Shown here: positions 9,341 through 15,747 of the stretch, one piece after another
How the letters are laid out: every line of letters starts with the position of its first letter
How positions within the stretch are numbered: the stretch's first letter is position 1
DNA from: a virus
Virus record (IMG/VR): IMGVR_UViG_3300032893_002691
Coordinates: 1 to 27,558 of that record
Length of the DNA: 27,558 bases
Reading direction: 5' to 3' (one strand)
Program-made: the position numbers and the translations under genes
The notes under the pieces: generated by a model
What the model was told of the DNA's origin: nothing
Seen by the model: only the letters and a program-made list of their open reading frames with translations
Database searches by the model: none

Positions 9341-9516
9341 GAAGCCGGTCCCGCGGGCGGTTCCCAGGGCCTTCCAAGCACGATACCTGCCACCGCGGCC
9401 ACGATGGCCACCACCTGTCCATACCACGCGACGCCGCCTACCAGCGCCATGACGCCTTCGGCAATCGCCGCGGCCCCCGTCAGGAACCACCACACCGCTT
9501 TCTGAGTCTGGGACAT
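9337..9516 (-). CDS. Holin candidate, two transmembrane helices
   Basis: A 59-residue protein starts at the ATG at 9516, overlapping the upstream stop by one base (TGATG). It has a textbook ribosome site, GGAGGT, six bases upstream. It begins MSQTQKAVWWFLTG. Two hydrophobic helices, about residues 8-29 and 33-47, are separated by a short WYGQ turn, and a short Pro-rich tail (GRPWEPPAG) ends the protein. Small size, two helices and location directly after a candidate peptidoglycan-acting gene fit a class II holin, which opens the inner membrane at lysis. The call rests on topology and context; holins have little conserved sequence. Confidence 0.65.
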   Translation of the reverse strand: MSQTQKAVWWFLTGAAAIAEGVMALVGGVAWYGQVVAIVAAVAGIVLGRPWEPPAGPAS

Positions 9517-9974
9517 CAGGTCACCTCCATATGCACCAACCCTTCCTGCTTCAATCGCTCAACGAGCCAAAGCAGGTCCGGGACATTCACGATACGCAGG
9601 CAGCCAAAGGTGTACTCGATAGCACTGTGATGCAGCCCATAGCCGTAGTCCATCACGGTCCTTCCCGCAGGATACTGGTACAGGCCATGCTCGTCCAGCG
9701 TCCACTCCTCGACAAGCTGGCATGCATTCGTCGGGATGAAGTACGGCGCGGTGTACATGCTCGTGCGCGCAAGCGGGGTGTACACGCTCCATACGCCAAC
9801 GGGAAACGCCTTTGGCTTGTACGGAACCCCGTCGCTTCCGTCCTCGTTGGTGGTCCGCACCACGTGCTCCGCGGGCGTCTGCGTCACGGGCTCATACACC
9901 TTATTGCTGACAAGAAGCTCTCGCTCAAAGGCGTACAGGACCGCATCTCCTTGCTTCCAGCGAAGTTCACTCAT
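9516..9974 (-). CDS. L,D-transpeptidase-like fold protein, candidate lysis or wall-acting enzyme
   Basis: The protein has 152 residues. The start is set at the ATG at 9974 (MSELRWKQGD), which overlaps the upstream stop as TGATG; the 60-codon upstream extension lies over the neighbouring gene and was dropped. Residues 57-66 (FPVGVWSVYT) and 114-128 contain L-H-H at 114-116 followed by T-F-G-C-L-R-I at 122-128. This resembles the P-x-G ... H ... [ST]-x-G-C-x-R signature of YkuD-type L,D-transpeptidases and related DUF2778/DUF5675 proteins, in which the Cys (C125 here) is the nucleophile. The His-to-Cys spacing is shorter than in classical YkuD. Lying directly before two membrane proteins, it could be a murein-acting lysis protein. 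Function is inferred; a non-catalytic structural role is possible. Confidence 0.7.
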   Translation of the reverse strand: MSELRWKQGDAVLYAFERELLVSNKVYEPVTQTPAEHVVRTTNEDGSDGVPYKPKAFPVGVWSVYTPLARTSMYTAPYFIPTNACQLVEEWTLDEHGLYQYPAGRTVMDYGYGLHHSAIEYTFGCLRIVNVPDLLWLVERLKQEGLVHMEVT

Positions 9975-10237
9975 CACTTCGCTGCCTTCTTGCTCACCGC
10001 ACTGTTCGTCAGCAAGTCGTTCAGTTCCTGGATGCTGTCCTGAGTGCTTCCGTTGCACTTTCCTTCCTTCTGGTTCTTCAGCACGCACATCACCGCGCGC
10101 AGCAGCGCAGGCAGGATGGCCTCGATCCGGTCCAACCTCTTGGGCGTATGCCACATCCGCGCAAGGGCCGAGACCAGGAACACGATCAAGCCCGTGATGA
10201 CTGCGCTGCCAACTCCGATCGCTATTCCTTCAAACAT
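9974..10237 (-). CDS. Small membrane protein with one N-terminal helix, holin-like
   Basis: The 87-residue product starts at the ATG at 10237; a GTG directly before it is too close to the AAGGAGG to be favoured. Residues ~3-27 form one strongly hydrophobic helix (GIAIGVGSAVITGLIVFLVS). A basic segment (MWHTPKRLDR), an amphipathic helix and a Lys-rich hydrophilic tail ending KKAAK follow. The single helix plus charged cytoplasmic tail is compatible with a class III holin or an accessory lysis protein. Its stop overlaps the start of the transpeptidase-like gene, so the two are probably translated together. I do not recognise a specific family. Confidence 0.72.
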   Translation of the reverse strand: MFEGIAIGVGSAVITGLIVFLVSALARMWHTPKRLDRIEAILPALLRAVMCVLKNQKEGKCNGSTQDSIQELNDLLTNSAVSKKAAK

Positions 10238-10249
10238 CACGCCTCCTTC

Positions 10250-10570
10250 TTAGTTCCCTGCTGCTTTCCACGCTGCTTTCCACGCCTGGATGAACGATGC
10301 CCCGAAGGCCGTCGCATTCGCCGGCACCGCCACGAGGTTATTGATCGCTTGAAGGGTCATCTGGGCAAGCGTCTGTTGGGCAACCACCGCAGGGTCCGGG
10401 GTCTGTGCCGCGGGGGGAACATAAGGACTTGCGCTTCCTCCTTGAGACAGCCACGCGCTGACCTCTGCCATGAGCGGATCACTTGCAAGGACATTGTACG
10501 GAAGCCCATTGTACACCACCACGTACGATCCGTCAGGCAGCAAGAGAACCGGCTTCGTGAAGTCGATCAT
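10250..10570 (-). CDS. Hypothetical protein after tail-fibre gene, possible fibre accessory
   Basis: This 106-residue protein starts at the ATG at 10570, sharing ATGA with the stop of the tail-fibre-like gene, with GGAGGATCGC upstream. The N-terminal ~35 residues look like a beta-hairpin (LLLPDGSYVVVYNGLPYNVL). A Pro-rich linker (YVPPAAQTPDP) and a helical C-terminus ending FIQAWKAAWKAAGN follow. I do not recognise the family. The 4-base overlap with a fibre gene suggests a fibre chaperone or a co-assembled fibre subunit, but that is context only. Confidence 0.75.
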   Translation of the reverse strand: MIDFTKPVLLLPDGSYVVVYNGLPYNVLASDPLMAEVSAWLSQGGSASPYVPPAAQTPDPAVVAQQTLAQMTLQAINNLVAVPANATAFGASFIQAWKAAWKAAGN

Positions 10571-11163
10571 GCGATCCTCCAGACGACCGCTTGGGGGGCG
10601 TACCCTGCCACTGCTGCATATATCTGTGTTCCGCCAGCAGCGACTCCCGCAAAGAAAGTTCCCTGAAGGTTATTACTCGAACTCTGGTTTCCCAGAACCA
10701 GATATGCCCATGTACCACCCGCCGGGAGACTAAGGGCTGCCCCTGTGCCGGCAGATATAGGCTCCCAATAGCCCACTCCCGATGACCCTTGCGGAAGTGG
10801 GGCGACCTTTCCATACTGCGGCTGGTAGGAAAGCGAGTTGTACGCGGTACTCCCGTCCCCGATCTTGAAGTACTTTGTGTCGGTCTCGTAGCCGATCTGG
10901 CCGGAGAGCAGCACCGGGTTCGCCGAGGCCAGGGCCGCGGCGGTCCCGCTGATGGCATTCGTGAGGCCGGTGCCGGTGCCGGTGAACGTTCCCGCCTGCG
11001 TCCACGGGCTGTTGAGGGTGAGTACCGGCGCCGCTGCACTCTCGGGGTCAAAGGAAAAAGCCTCGAAGGGAAACAAACCCTGGGAGGTGTCACGGGTAAG
11101 GATGCTTGCGGGGCGTATGGGAGCAGGAGGCGAGGAGCCGCCACCACCTTGTATGTCACTCAT
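10567..11163 (-). CDS. Tail-fibre-like adhesin with Mtd-N-like motif
   Basis: The product has 198 residues; the ATG at 11163 shares ATGA with the upstream stop, and no clear Shine-Dalgarno is seen, so it probably depends on translational coupling. A 33-codon extension upstream lies over the neighbour and was rejected. Residues 1-20 are Gly/Pro-rich. At about 87-111 lies QIGYETDTKYFKIGDG followed by AYNSL, the pattern of the N-terminal domain found in phage receptor-binding proteins such as the Bordetella phage major tropism determinant (G-x-I-G-x-x-x-D-T-x-x-x-K-I-G-D-G). The C-terminal ~80 residues are beta-rich with a jelly-roll-like or C1q-like look (AYLVLG, GTFFAG, VVWRIA). It probably forms part of the host-binding fibre. 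Confidence 0.78.
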   Translation of the reverse strand: MSDIQGGGGSSPPAPIRPASILTRDTSQGLFPFEAFSFDPESAAAPVLTLNSPWTQAGTFTGTGTGLTNAISGTAAALASANPVLLSGQIGYETDTKYFKIGDGSTAYNSLSYQPQYGKVAPLPQGSSGVGYWEPISAGTGAALSLPAGGTWAYLVLGNQSSSNNLQGTFFAGVAAGGTQIYAAVAGYAPQAVVWRIA

Positions 11164-11897
11164 GGCGTGTACCAGATGGTGATGAAGCCACGGTTGTAGC
11201 TCGTCGCATCCCAGTCCGTGGAAGCAAGCCCGGCTCCAAGCATGTTTACATACGTAAGCCAATCCCCCGCGGTGTTTTGTGCAAGCACTACATTGGTCGC
11301 GGTAAGCCCCACGCCCAGCCCCCAGTGTGTCGCCGGGTTCGTGTAACCCCTTCCCATGGGGGCGCGGTAGTTGTCACCGTCGGACCGCAACACCGCATCC
11401 ACACCGATGATCTTGGAAAGCGTGAGGCCATGCGCGACGGACACACTCGCCGACGAGCCCATGTTCCAGTCGCCGATGTTGATGACTTTGCAGAACATGG
11501 TCGTGGACGCACCACCGAGGCTACGAACCGCCTCCGCCGCCACGCTCACCCACGTAGAGTTGCTTGTGCGTACCTTCAGCGGCGTCGTGTTGCTCTGGCA
11601 GTAGAGCCGCCCCACGTCATCGGAGTCCAGCGCGTTTCCGTCGGGCTTGGTGGTAGGCGCCGAGGACTGGTGGTAGACGCGGCCCGCGCCCTGGCGGAGG
11701 TTTCCTTCCTGGCCGGCAGAGGAGCCGCCCACCAACGCGAAATACCCTTCACGGCTAAGCCGCTCCGCGAGCGCAACCTTGAGTTCACGTATGCGGTCAT
11801 CGCCTTGGCGGGGGTCGGCCGAGCCCGCCGGGCTTGCGTTGAAACCCGTCGCGGAACTTGTTCCTCCACTCCAGGTCACCGTGGGTGTAAAGGCCAT
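11160..11897 (-). CDS. Tail-fibre / head-fibre-like structural protein
   Basis: The protein has 245 residues. The ATG at 11897 overlaps the adaptor stop as TAATG, with GGAGGTGCTGTA upstream. Residues ~28-45 contain DPRQGDDRIRELKVALAER, a motif frequent near the N-terminus of phage fibre proteins, where a short helix precedes a trimeric shaft. The middle carries short beta segments (GRLYCQSNTTPLKV, STWVSVAAEAV). The C-terminal domain (about 130-245) is beta-rich and ends in GFITIWYTP, like the terminal strand of a fibre head domain. It is encoded together with the following fibre-like gene, so the two may form one adhesin. Receptor specificity is unknown. Confidence 0.78.
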   Translation of the reverse strand: MAFTPTVTWSGGTSSATGFNASPAGSADPRQGDDRIRELKVALAERLSREGYFALVGGSSAGQEGNLRQGAGRVYHQSSAPTTKPDGNALDSDDVGRLYCQSNTTPLKVRTSNSTWVSVAAEAVRSLGGASTTMFCKVINIGDWNMGSSASVSVAHGLTLSKIIGVDAVLRSDGDNYRAPMGRGYTNPATHWGLGVGLTATNVVLAQNTAGDWLTYVNMLGAGLASTDWDATSYNRGFITIWYTP

Positions 11898-12814
11898 TAC
11901 AGCACCTCCAAGTGAGAGTCCTCGCGCTCGTAGGTGAGTTCGATATCTTGCTTGAGCGAGGACATAAGCTCATCCAGGTCACGCTTCGCCGCGTAGGCTC
12001 CACCGAACTCCTGGTTACGCACCAGCCCGATCCACCTTGCGTAATGCCAGATGGCTTCGTGAAACTGCTCGGGGATCAGGGGCACGTCGGTGGCCGCTGA
12101 GAGGTCATCCGGCATTACCGCGGCCTCGATTCGGTAGGTGCGCACCGTGCTCACCGGCATGTCGAAGTAGATCGCATTTCCCCGCGGGAAGTAGCTCATG
12201 GGTATGCTGGCCGTGAGCAGGTACATGGAGAAGTTCTCGTCCCGCGCGGACGGCCTCAGGTCCCACGGCATCTGTAGGTCGGTGACCTTTTGCACGGCAC
12301 GGATCTTCTTGACGGGAGAGAGCACAATGTTCTCCGCGGCCGTCGCATCCGTGCTCTCGACGAACTTGTAGAACCTCTTGTAGAGCTTGTAGTCGCTCGT
12401 GGCATCCGGCGTCGTGGTCCAGTTCTGGTGCACGGTGATGGTCCCGCTCGTGGCCACCGAGTCTATGATCAGCCGCTTCTGGCCGCTTCCAGTCCCCGCG
12501 GAGATCTCCACCACCCAGTCCACGTAGCGGTCGTCGGGCGTCGCCCCGACAAGGCCGCTGAGGACCGCAGTGTTCGCCGTCGCCGACGTCACATCCCCGG
12601 TGAGCACCACCGTGCTCAGGAAGAGCACCTGCTCGAGGACCGGAAAGCGGATCTGCTCTCCGCTTGGAAAGCGCCAGGCGCAAATGCGCTTGTACGCGCG
12701 GTTGATCCAGGCGCGGAGCTTAAGCTCCTGCGCGGAGCCGTAGGTACGGTAGTCGATGTCATCCAGGTCGCCAAGGGCTTCGTAGACATTCTGTTCCAGG
12801 TCGGTGAGCGTCAT
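11897..12814 (-). CDS. Head-to-tail adaptor protein candidate
   Basis: The product has 305 residues. The ATG at 12814 (MTLTDLEQNV) has GGAG seven bases upstream; a longer frame to 12997 overlies the repeat-protein gene and was dropped. The N-terminus (~1-45) is helical with RAWINRAYKRIC, followed by a beta-barrel-like middle with EISAGTGSGQKRLI and FYKFVES, and a helical C-terminus (~245-305) with EQFHEAIWHYARW and AKRDLDELMSSLKQDIE. Helix, beta domain, then C-terminal helical hairpin is the layout of phage connector adaptors (SU10-type, P22 gp4-type), which bind below the portal. The exact family was not tested. It sits unusually far from the portal, behind the spike and small virion genes. 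Confidence 0.7.
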   Translation of the reverse strand: MTLTDLEQNVYEALGDLDDIDYRTYGSAQELKLRAWINRAYKRICAWRFPSGEQIRFPVLEQVLFLSTVVLTGDVTSATANTAVLSGLVGATPDDRYVDWVVEISAGTGSGQKRLIIDSVATSGTITVHQNWTTTPDATSDYKLYKRFYKFVESTDATAAENIVLSPVKKIRAVQKVTDLQMPWDLRPSARDENFSMYLLTASIPMSYFPRGNAIYFDMPVSTVRTYRIEAAVMPDDLSAATDVPLIPEQFHEAIWHYARWIGLVRNQEFGGAYAAKRDLDELMSSLKQDIELTYEREDSHLEVL

Positions 12815-12815
12815 G

Positions 12816-13361
12816 TCACGGCTCCAATCTGAGGTGGATCTTCCACCAGTTCGCCTGGGATGCAGGAGGCTCGGGGCTGGTGATCGTAGGGTGGTCAAGA
12901 AGCGGCCCCACCGCGAACCCCGCGCCTGCCAGCACATGAAGCTGCTTGAGGACAGCATGGTCCGTCGCCGGCGTCGTTGCAAGCCCACTGGCGGCAAGGG
13001 AGTAGTTTACCGTCTGCGTCACCGTGGGCGTACCGAGCATAGGCGTGGTAGCCACTCCCACGCACACCAAGGCCTGGATCTGAGTGAGCACGATGTGCGC
13101 AAGCACGGGCGTCGCCGCAAGCGCACTGCAACCTATGGCGTGATTCTGGGACAGCGTACCATGCCCCAGCGCGGGCGACGCCAGCAGCACGTTTCCCGCA
13201 AGCGCGTGGTTCTGGCTTACGGCACCGTGGTCCAGCGCCGGCGTCGTGCTCATCCCGTTCGCGGTAAACGAATAGTTTGTGCCGTCGCCCGCCGTGGGGT
13301 CGCGGAGCACAACGTTGTTCGGTGTCGCCGACCCCTGGCGAAGGTAGATGAGCAGGCTCAT
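12816..13361 (-). CDS. Repeat-containing virion protein
   Basis: The product has 181 residues and starts at the ATG at 13361, which shares ATGA with the upstream stop. About residues 30-163 consist of six degenerate repeats, with a conserved T/S-P near the middle: prolines at 41, 63, 85, 107, 131 and 153, i.e. steps of 22, 22, 22, 24 and 22. A consensus reads roughly HALAGxxLATTPxLxHxxLxQ. Similar short repeats occur in virion-associated proteins of many phages and prophages. The last ~18 residues (NWWKIHLRLEP) look like a separate C-terminal strand. Such repeats probably fold as a beta-rich array. The role is unknown; a fibre or decoration component is likely from context. Confidence 0.78.
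   Translation of the reverse strand: MSLLIYLRQGSATPNNVVLRDPTAGDGTNYSFTANGMSTTPALDHGAVSQNHALAGNVLLASPALGHGTLSQNHAIGCSALAATPVLAHIVLTQIQALVCVGVATTPMLGTPTVTQTVNYSLAASGLATTPATDHAVLKQLHVLAGAGFAVGPLLDHPTITSPEPPASQANWWKIHLRLEP
12873..13274 (-). repeat. Six ~22-codon tandem degenerate repeats
   Basis: In-frame repeats of about 66 bp inside the 181-residue protein gene. Each copy has a hydrophobic A-G-x-x-L start, a T/S-T/S-P centre and an x-x-L-x-Q-N/x-H end. They are recognisable at protein level; DNA copies have diverged, with partial matches such as repeated forms of CTGGGACAGC/CTGGCTTACG around 13147-13220. Confidence 0.7.
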
Positions 13362-13702
13362 GCCGGCACCAGCGTGTTCACCGTGGTCCCGGCCTTGTCT
13401 GGGGAGCCTGGCAGGTAGGCGACGCAGTAAAACGGACCGGCGTTGGGTCCGATCAGAAAGGTAAAGTTTCCGCTGACGTCGGAGGTGGTGAGCGCGGCAA
13501 GGACGTCGTTACTGGTATAGAACAGGTGCACTACGCAGCTTCCCAGCGCCGATCCCGTTCCGTCTACCGTCTGACCTGAGAGAGCCCACATGTGTGTATC
13601 AAACATGAGCGGGGAGCGGCGCGTTCCCTTGAGGTCGAGCTTCGCCATCCCATGGACCATGAGCGGCGAACGACCTCTGGGAAACTGCGCCTGGCTTGGC
13701 AT
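13358..13702 (-). CDS. Small virion protein with carboxypeptidase-regulatory-like beta-sandwich
   Basis: This 114-residue product starts at the ATG at 13702, overlapping the upstream stop as TGATG, with GGAGG ten bases upstream. The N-terminal ~35 residues are basic (FPRGRSPL, GTRRSPLM). Residues ~40-105 read as a compact beta-sandwich: SGQTVDGTGS, VVHLFYTSND, TSDVSGNFTF, YCVAYLPGSPDKAG. The S-D-x-x-G-x-F and x-Y-x-V-A-Y pattern is typical of carboxypeptidase-regulatory-like/Ig-like domains found on phage tails and capsids. It is probably a decoration or tail-associated protein. The family assignment is by pattern only. Confidence 0.75.
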   Translation of the reverse strand: MPSQAQFPRGRSPLMVHGMAKLDLKGTRRSPLMFDTHMWALSGQTVDGTGSALGSCVVHLFYTSNDVLAALTTSDVSGNFTFLIGPNAGPFYCVAYLPGSPDKAGTTVNTLVPA

Positions 13703-14262
13703 CAGGTGAGATCCTCCACGTAATACTCAAACACCTGCACGCCGTTTCCGCTGTTGCTCGTCTGGATGCCCACCCAGAAGTCGAAGATGTTGGCGATGGT
13801 GGAGTCAAAGCCGGTACCCACCGCCGGTGCCGTCGCCGGTACCATGATGCTGGAACCATAGGTTCCATCCGCAACCGCACCCGAGGTGAACATGATCCCG
13901 TTGAGCACGCCGACGCCAAGGAACTTCGCCGAGGTGCCTGAGCCCACACTGTCCACGCGAAGATCCACGACAAGCTTCGCGGGGATGCCCGTGTGCGCCG
14001 TGGTCGTGGTGGCAATCGCCCCGCTCGTCCATGCCACGATGCTTCCAATCATGCACTGGAAGGTGAACTGGCACTGGGCCGTCACAAGGTTCGAGATGCC
14101 CATGACCGCGGTGACGCGAAGTTGCTTTCCCGGGTAGAGGTAGTTTGGCGGCAGGGTCACCAATGCCTGCGGGTTGATGACGCTCTTCGCCGTGGTGTAG
14201 GTGGCAAGCGACGAGCCTGCGGCAATCTGGTTGGCGATGATCTGTGACCAGGTCTGTATCAT
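13702..14262 (-). CDS. Beta-rich virion protein, family not recognised
   Basis: The protein has 186 residues with an AAGGAGAAAGCACC ribosome site before the ATG at 14262. After a short helix (WSQIIANQIAAG) the sequence is almost wholly beta-like: LRVTAVMGI, CQFTFQCMIG, AKLVVDLRVDSV, and a closing IANIFDFWVGIQTS and VQVFEYYVEDLT. Aromatic and Gly/Thr-rich alternation suggests a jelly-roll or beta-sandwich, as in minor capsid, decoration or tail-attachment proteins. No catalytic motif is seen. Neighbours are all small structural proteins, so a virion location is the reasonable inference. Confidence 0.78.
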   Translation of the reverse strand: MIQTWSQIIANQIAAGSSLATYTTAKSVINPQALVTLPPNYLYPGKQLRVTAVMGISNLVTAQCQFTFQCMIGSIVAWTSGAIATTTTAHTGIPAKLVVDLRVDSVGSGTSAKFLGVGVLNGIMFTSGAVADGTYGSSIMVPATAPAVGTGFDSTIANIFDFWVGIQTSNSGNGVQVFEYYVEDLT

Positions 14263-14274
14263 GGTGCTTTCTCC

Positions 14275-14643
14275 TTACGTGGCGTCCGGTACGCCGATGT
14301 CAAACGCCGTCACGGAAAACGTATTTCCGCTGGTCACGGCCTGCGACGCGGAAAGCGAACTGGCCGCGTACAGCGTCGCCGAGCCGTCCGTGATGGCCCA
14401 GTAGCCGGCGGTGGCCGTTCCTGTTACGCTTCCGCCACTGATCGCGTTCACCGTGACCTTCCTGCCATTCGGCGAGCGGTCCGCAGGGCCGGTGTACGCA
14501 ATGCTCGTCTTGTTGCCGAGGGTATAGGTGGACGTTGCCTCGGTATAGTTCGCAGGCTCGGACGAGCAGATGTCCAAGCGCGAGCCATTCGTCTTGATGA
14601 CGTTGAGAAGTGCATCGTACGCAGCGTCGGCCATGAACGGCAT
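14275..14643 (-). CDS. Small beta-rich virion protein, function unknown
   Basis: The protein has 122 residues. The ATG at 14643 has GGAG seven to nine bases upstream; a second ATG at 14634 (MADAAYDALL) is a reasonable alternative. A helix (DAAYDALLNVIKTN) is followed by LDICSSEPANYTEA and a beta-rich body with NGRKVTVNAI, GYWAITDGSATLYAASSL and FSVTAFDIG. I have the impression that sequences with this ICSxEP-x-Y-x-E-A opening and WAITDGSxxLYAA core recur next to structural genes in phages of GC-rich hosts, but I cannot name the family. A small virion protein is the likely identity. Confidence 0.76.
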   Translation of the reverse strand: MPFMADAAYDALLNVIKTNGSRLDICSSEPANYTEATSTYTLGNKTSIAYTGPADRSPNGRKVTVNAISGGSVTGTATAGYWAITDGSATLYAASSLSASQAVTSGNTFSVTAFDIGVPDAT

Positions 14644-14654
14644 TTAGCTACTCC

Positions 14655-14984
14655 TCACAACGTCTTGGCCCACTCGATGGCATCCGTTCGGTTGTCCTTG
14701 AAGCCCATGCGCGTCCACTTCCCATCCTGGAAGCGGTACACGTACCACACCCACTCGCCCTTCCAGTCCAGGTATTCCATGGGTGCGCCAAGGTGTATGT
14801 CCGCGCCTGCTGCATCCCGCATCCGCTCCCGGTAATGGCTTGCGGTCTGTGGATGCTCCAGGAACTCCTTGGTGGCCACGGTGGTTTTCCTCGCCGGTCC
14901 ACGCTCCACCCTTGCTCTCTTGCTCACCTGCACGAGGGCGGAAGTCGTGTCCCTGCCGCTGGCGAAGAACCCCAAGAAGCCCAT
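14655..14984 (-). CDS. Hypothetical protein, small basic/aromatic
   Basis: This 109-residue product starts at the ATG at 14984; AGGAG lies ten bases upstream inside the end of the preceding small gene. The first half is basic (SKRARVERGPARKT, HYRERMRD). The second half is Trp-rich: EYLDWKGEWVWYVYRFQDG, WTRMGFKDN and AIEWAKTL, suggesting a small alpha/beta fold. I do not recognise it. Gene order places it among small virion or assembly genes. No zinc-binding or membrane features are seen. Confidence 0.72.
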   Translation of the reverse strand: MGFLGFFASGRDTTSALVQVSKRARVERGPARKTTVATKEFLEHPQTASHYRERMRDAAGADIHLGAPMEYLDWKGEWVWYVYRFQDGKWTRMGFKDNRTDAIEWAKTL

Positions 14985-14987
14985 GCG

Positions 14988-15155
14988 CTACGCGCTCCTC
15001 TTGTACGGCTTGTGCTTTCGCACCGGCATGGACGAGTACGCCTTGCCCTTGCGAGCCTTGCCCTTCGCATCGGCCATGCTCATCTTACCCTGCTCGGCAA
15101 GCACAAAGAACTTCTTCTGCTGTTCCTTGCTTACCGCCTTCTTGTACGGAGGCAT
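14988..15155 (-). CDS. Very small Lys-rich protein (55 aa)
   Basis: The ATG at 15155 follows GAGGTGAGCGT; the reading frame ends in TAG at 14988. The product begins MPPYKKAVSKEQQKKFFVLA and ends KHKPYKRSA; more than one residue in four is Lys or Arg. A short helix (SKEQQKKFFVLAEQGK) is followed by a basic, probably flexible tail. It lies 3 nt before the next gene and 4 nt after the previous one, which argues that it is translated. It could be a nucleic-acid-binding or virion-packaged basic protein. Function is not known. Confidence 0.65.
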   Translation of the reverse strand: MPPYKKAVSKEQQKKFFVLAEQGKMSMADAKGKARKGKAYSSMPVRKHKPYKRSA

Positions 15156-15159
15156 ACGC

Positions 15160-15297
15160 TCACCTCGGCTTCTTGCCGCTGCTCTCCGCGTGCGTGACCT
15201 GCTTCACGGGGACGCTGTAGGTCTTCGTGGGCCGGTGCGCACCCTGGATGGTGGCCGAGCTTACCTTTGGCACCGGCGTACACTCGAAGTTTTTCAT
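15160..15297 (-). CDS. Very small basic protein (45 aa)
   Basis: The ATG at 15297 shares ATGA with the stop of the preceding gene and has AAGGGGCAGAC upstream. The product starts MKNFECTPVPKVSSATIQGA and ends SSGKKPR. It has no membrane segment and one Cys. Its place in a run of four tiny basic genes with overlaps or gaps of 3-4 nt supports a real coding role. The function is unknown. Confidence 0.55.
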   Translation of the reverse strand: MKNFECTPVPKVSSATIQGAHRPTKTYSVPVKQVTHAESSGKKPR

Positions 15298-15545
15298 GTC
15301 TGCCCCTTTTTCCTCTGCACGCTGACCTTGTACGTGGGGTTGTTTCCCTTGATGCTGCCGGATGCCTTTCCGATGCCCGTGGAAGACGGCGTTGTGCCCA
15401 GCTTCTTCGGAGGTCCGTCGGAGCTGCCACCCTTGTAATCCACGAACCCGCGCCGCGACTGCGGCCCGTTCGGCTGCTTGTTCAGGTTTCCGCTCATGCC
15501 GTCGGTTGCACGGAAGCTGCCCGAAAACTTATCCCGCTTGTCCAT
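15294..15545 (-). CDS. Small basic low-complexity protein (83 aa)
   Basis: The ATG at 15545 follows AAGGGGAAGTAGCAG. The product is Gly/Ser/Lys/Pro-rich and lacks hydrophobic core segments (DKFSGSFRATDG, SDGPPKKLGTTP, KVSVQRKKGQT), so it is probably disordered. It shares ATGA with the next small gene. It may be a packaged, nucleic-acid-binding or assembly-linked protein like its neighbours; nothing in the sequence defines a function. Confidence 0.68.
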   Translation of the reverse strand: MDKRDKFSGSFRATDGMSGNLNKQPNGPQSRRGFVDYKGGSSDGPPKKLGTTPSSTGIGKASGSIKGNNPTYKVSVQRKKGQT

Positions 15546-15548
15546 CTG

Positions 15549-15743
15549 CTACTTCCCCTTCCTGCCGCGGATCTTCGCGGCTGTTCGCGCCAGATTCGCC
15601 TGGCGCTTGGTCTTGGTGGAGGCCGTTTTGCTTTTCGCCTCTTTCTTGGCAAACGCCTGCGTGCTCATGCCCGCCGCCTTCGCCTTTGCCTTGAACTGGC
15701 CATGGGCATTCGCGAACGCCTTGGCCATCCATTTCTTTGCCAT
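15549..15743 (-). CDS. Small Lys/Ala-rich basic helical protein (64 aa)
   Basis: The ATG at 15743 follows GGTAGAGGA. The product is almost entirely Lys, Ala, Arg, Gln and Thr (AKAFANAHGQFKAKAKAAG, SKTASTKTKRQANLA, KIRGRKGK). It is strongly basic and predicted helical, like histone-tail or DNA-condensing peptides. It directly follows the tailspike gene (gap 4 nt). DNA binding or packaging into the virion is a reasonable inference from charge. No family was recognised. Confidence 0.68.
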   Translation of the reverse strand: MAKKWMAKAFANAHGQFKAKAKAAGMSTQAFAKKEAKSKTASTKTKRQANLARTAAKIRGRKGK

Positions 15744-15747
15744 TCCT

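Noticed and set aside
9341-9493. Arg/Gly-rich extension of the second membrane protein
   Set aside because: It overlies the 59-residue holin-like gene; the GTGA overlap at 9340 is a better start.
12815-12997. 61-codon extension of the adaptor candidate
   Set aside because: Arg/Ser-rich sequence overlying the repeat-protein gene; ATG at 12814 with GGAG is preferred.
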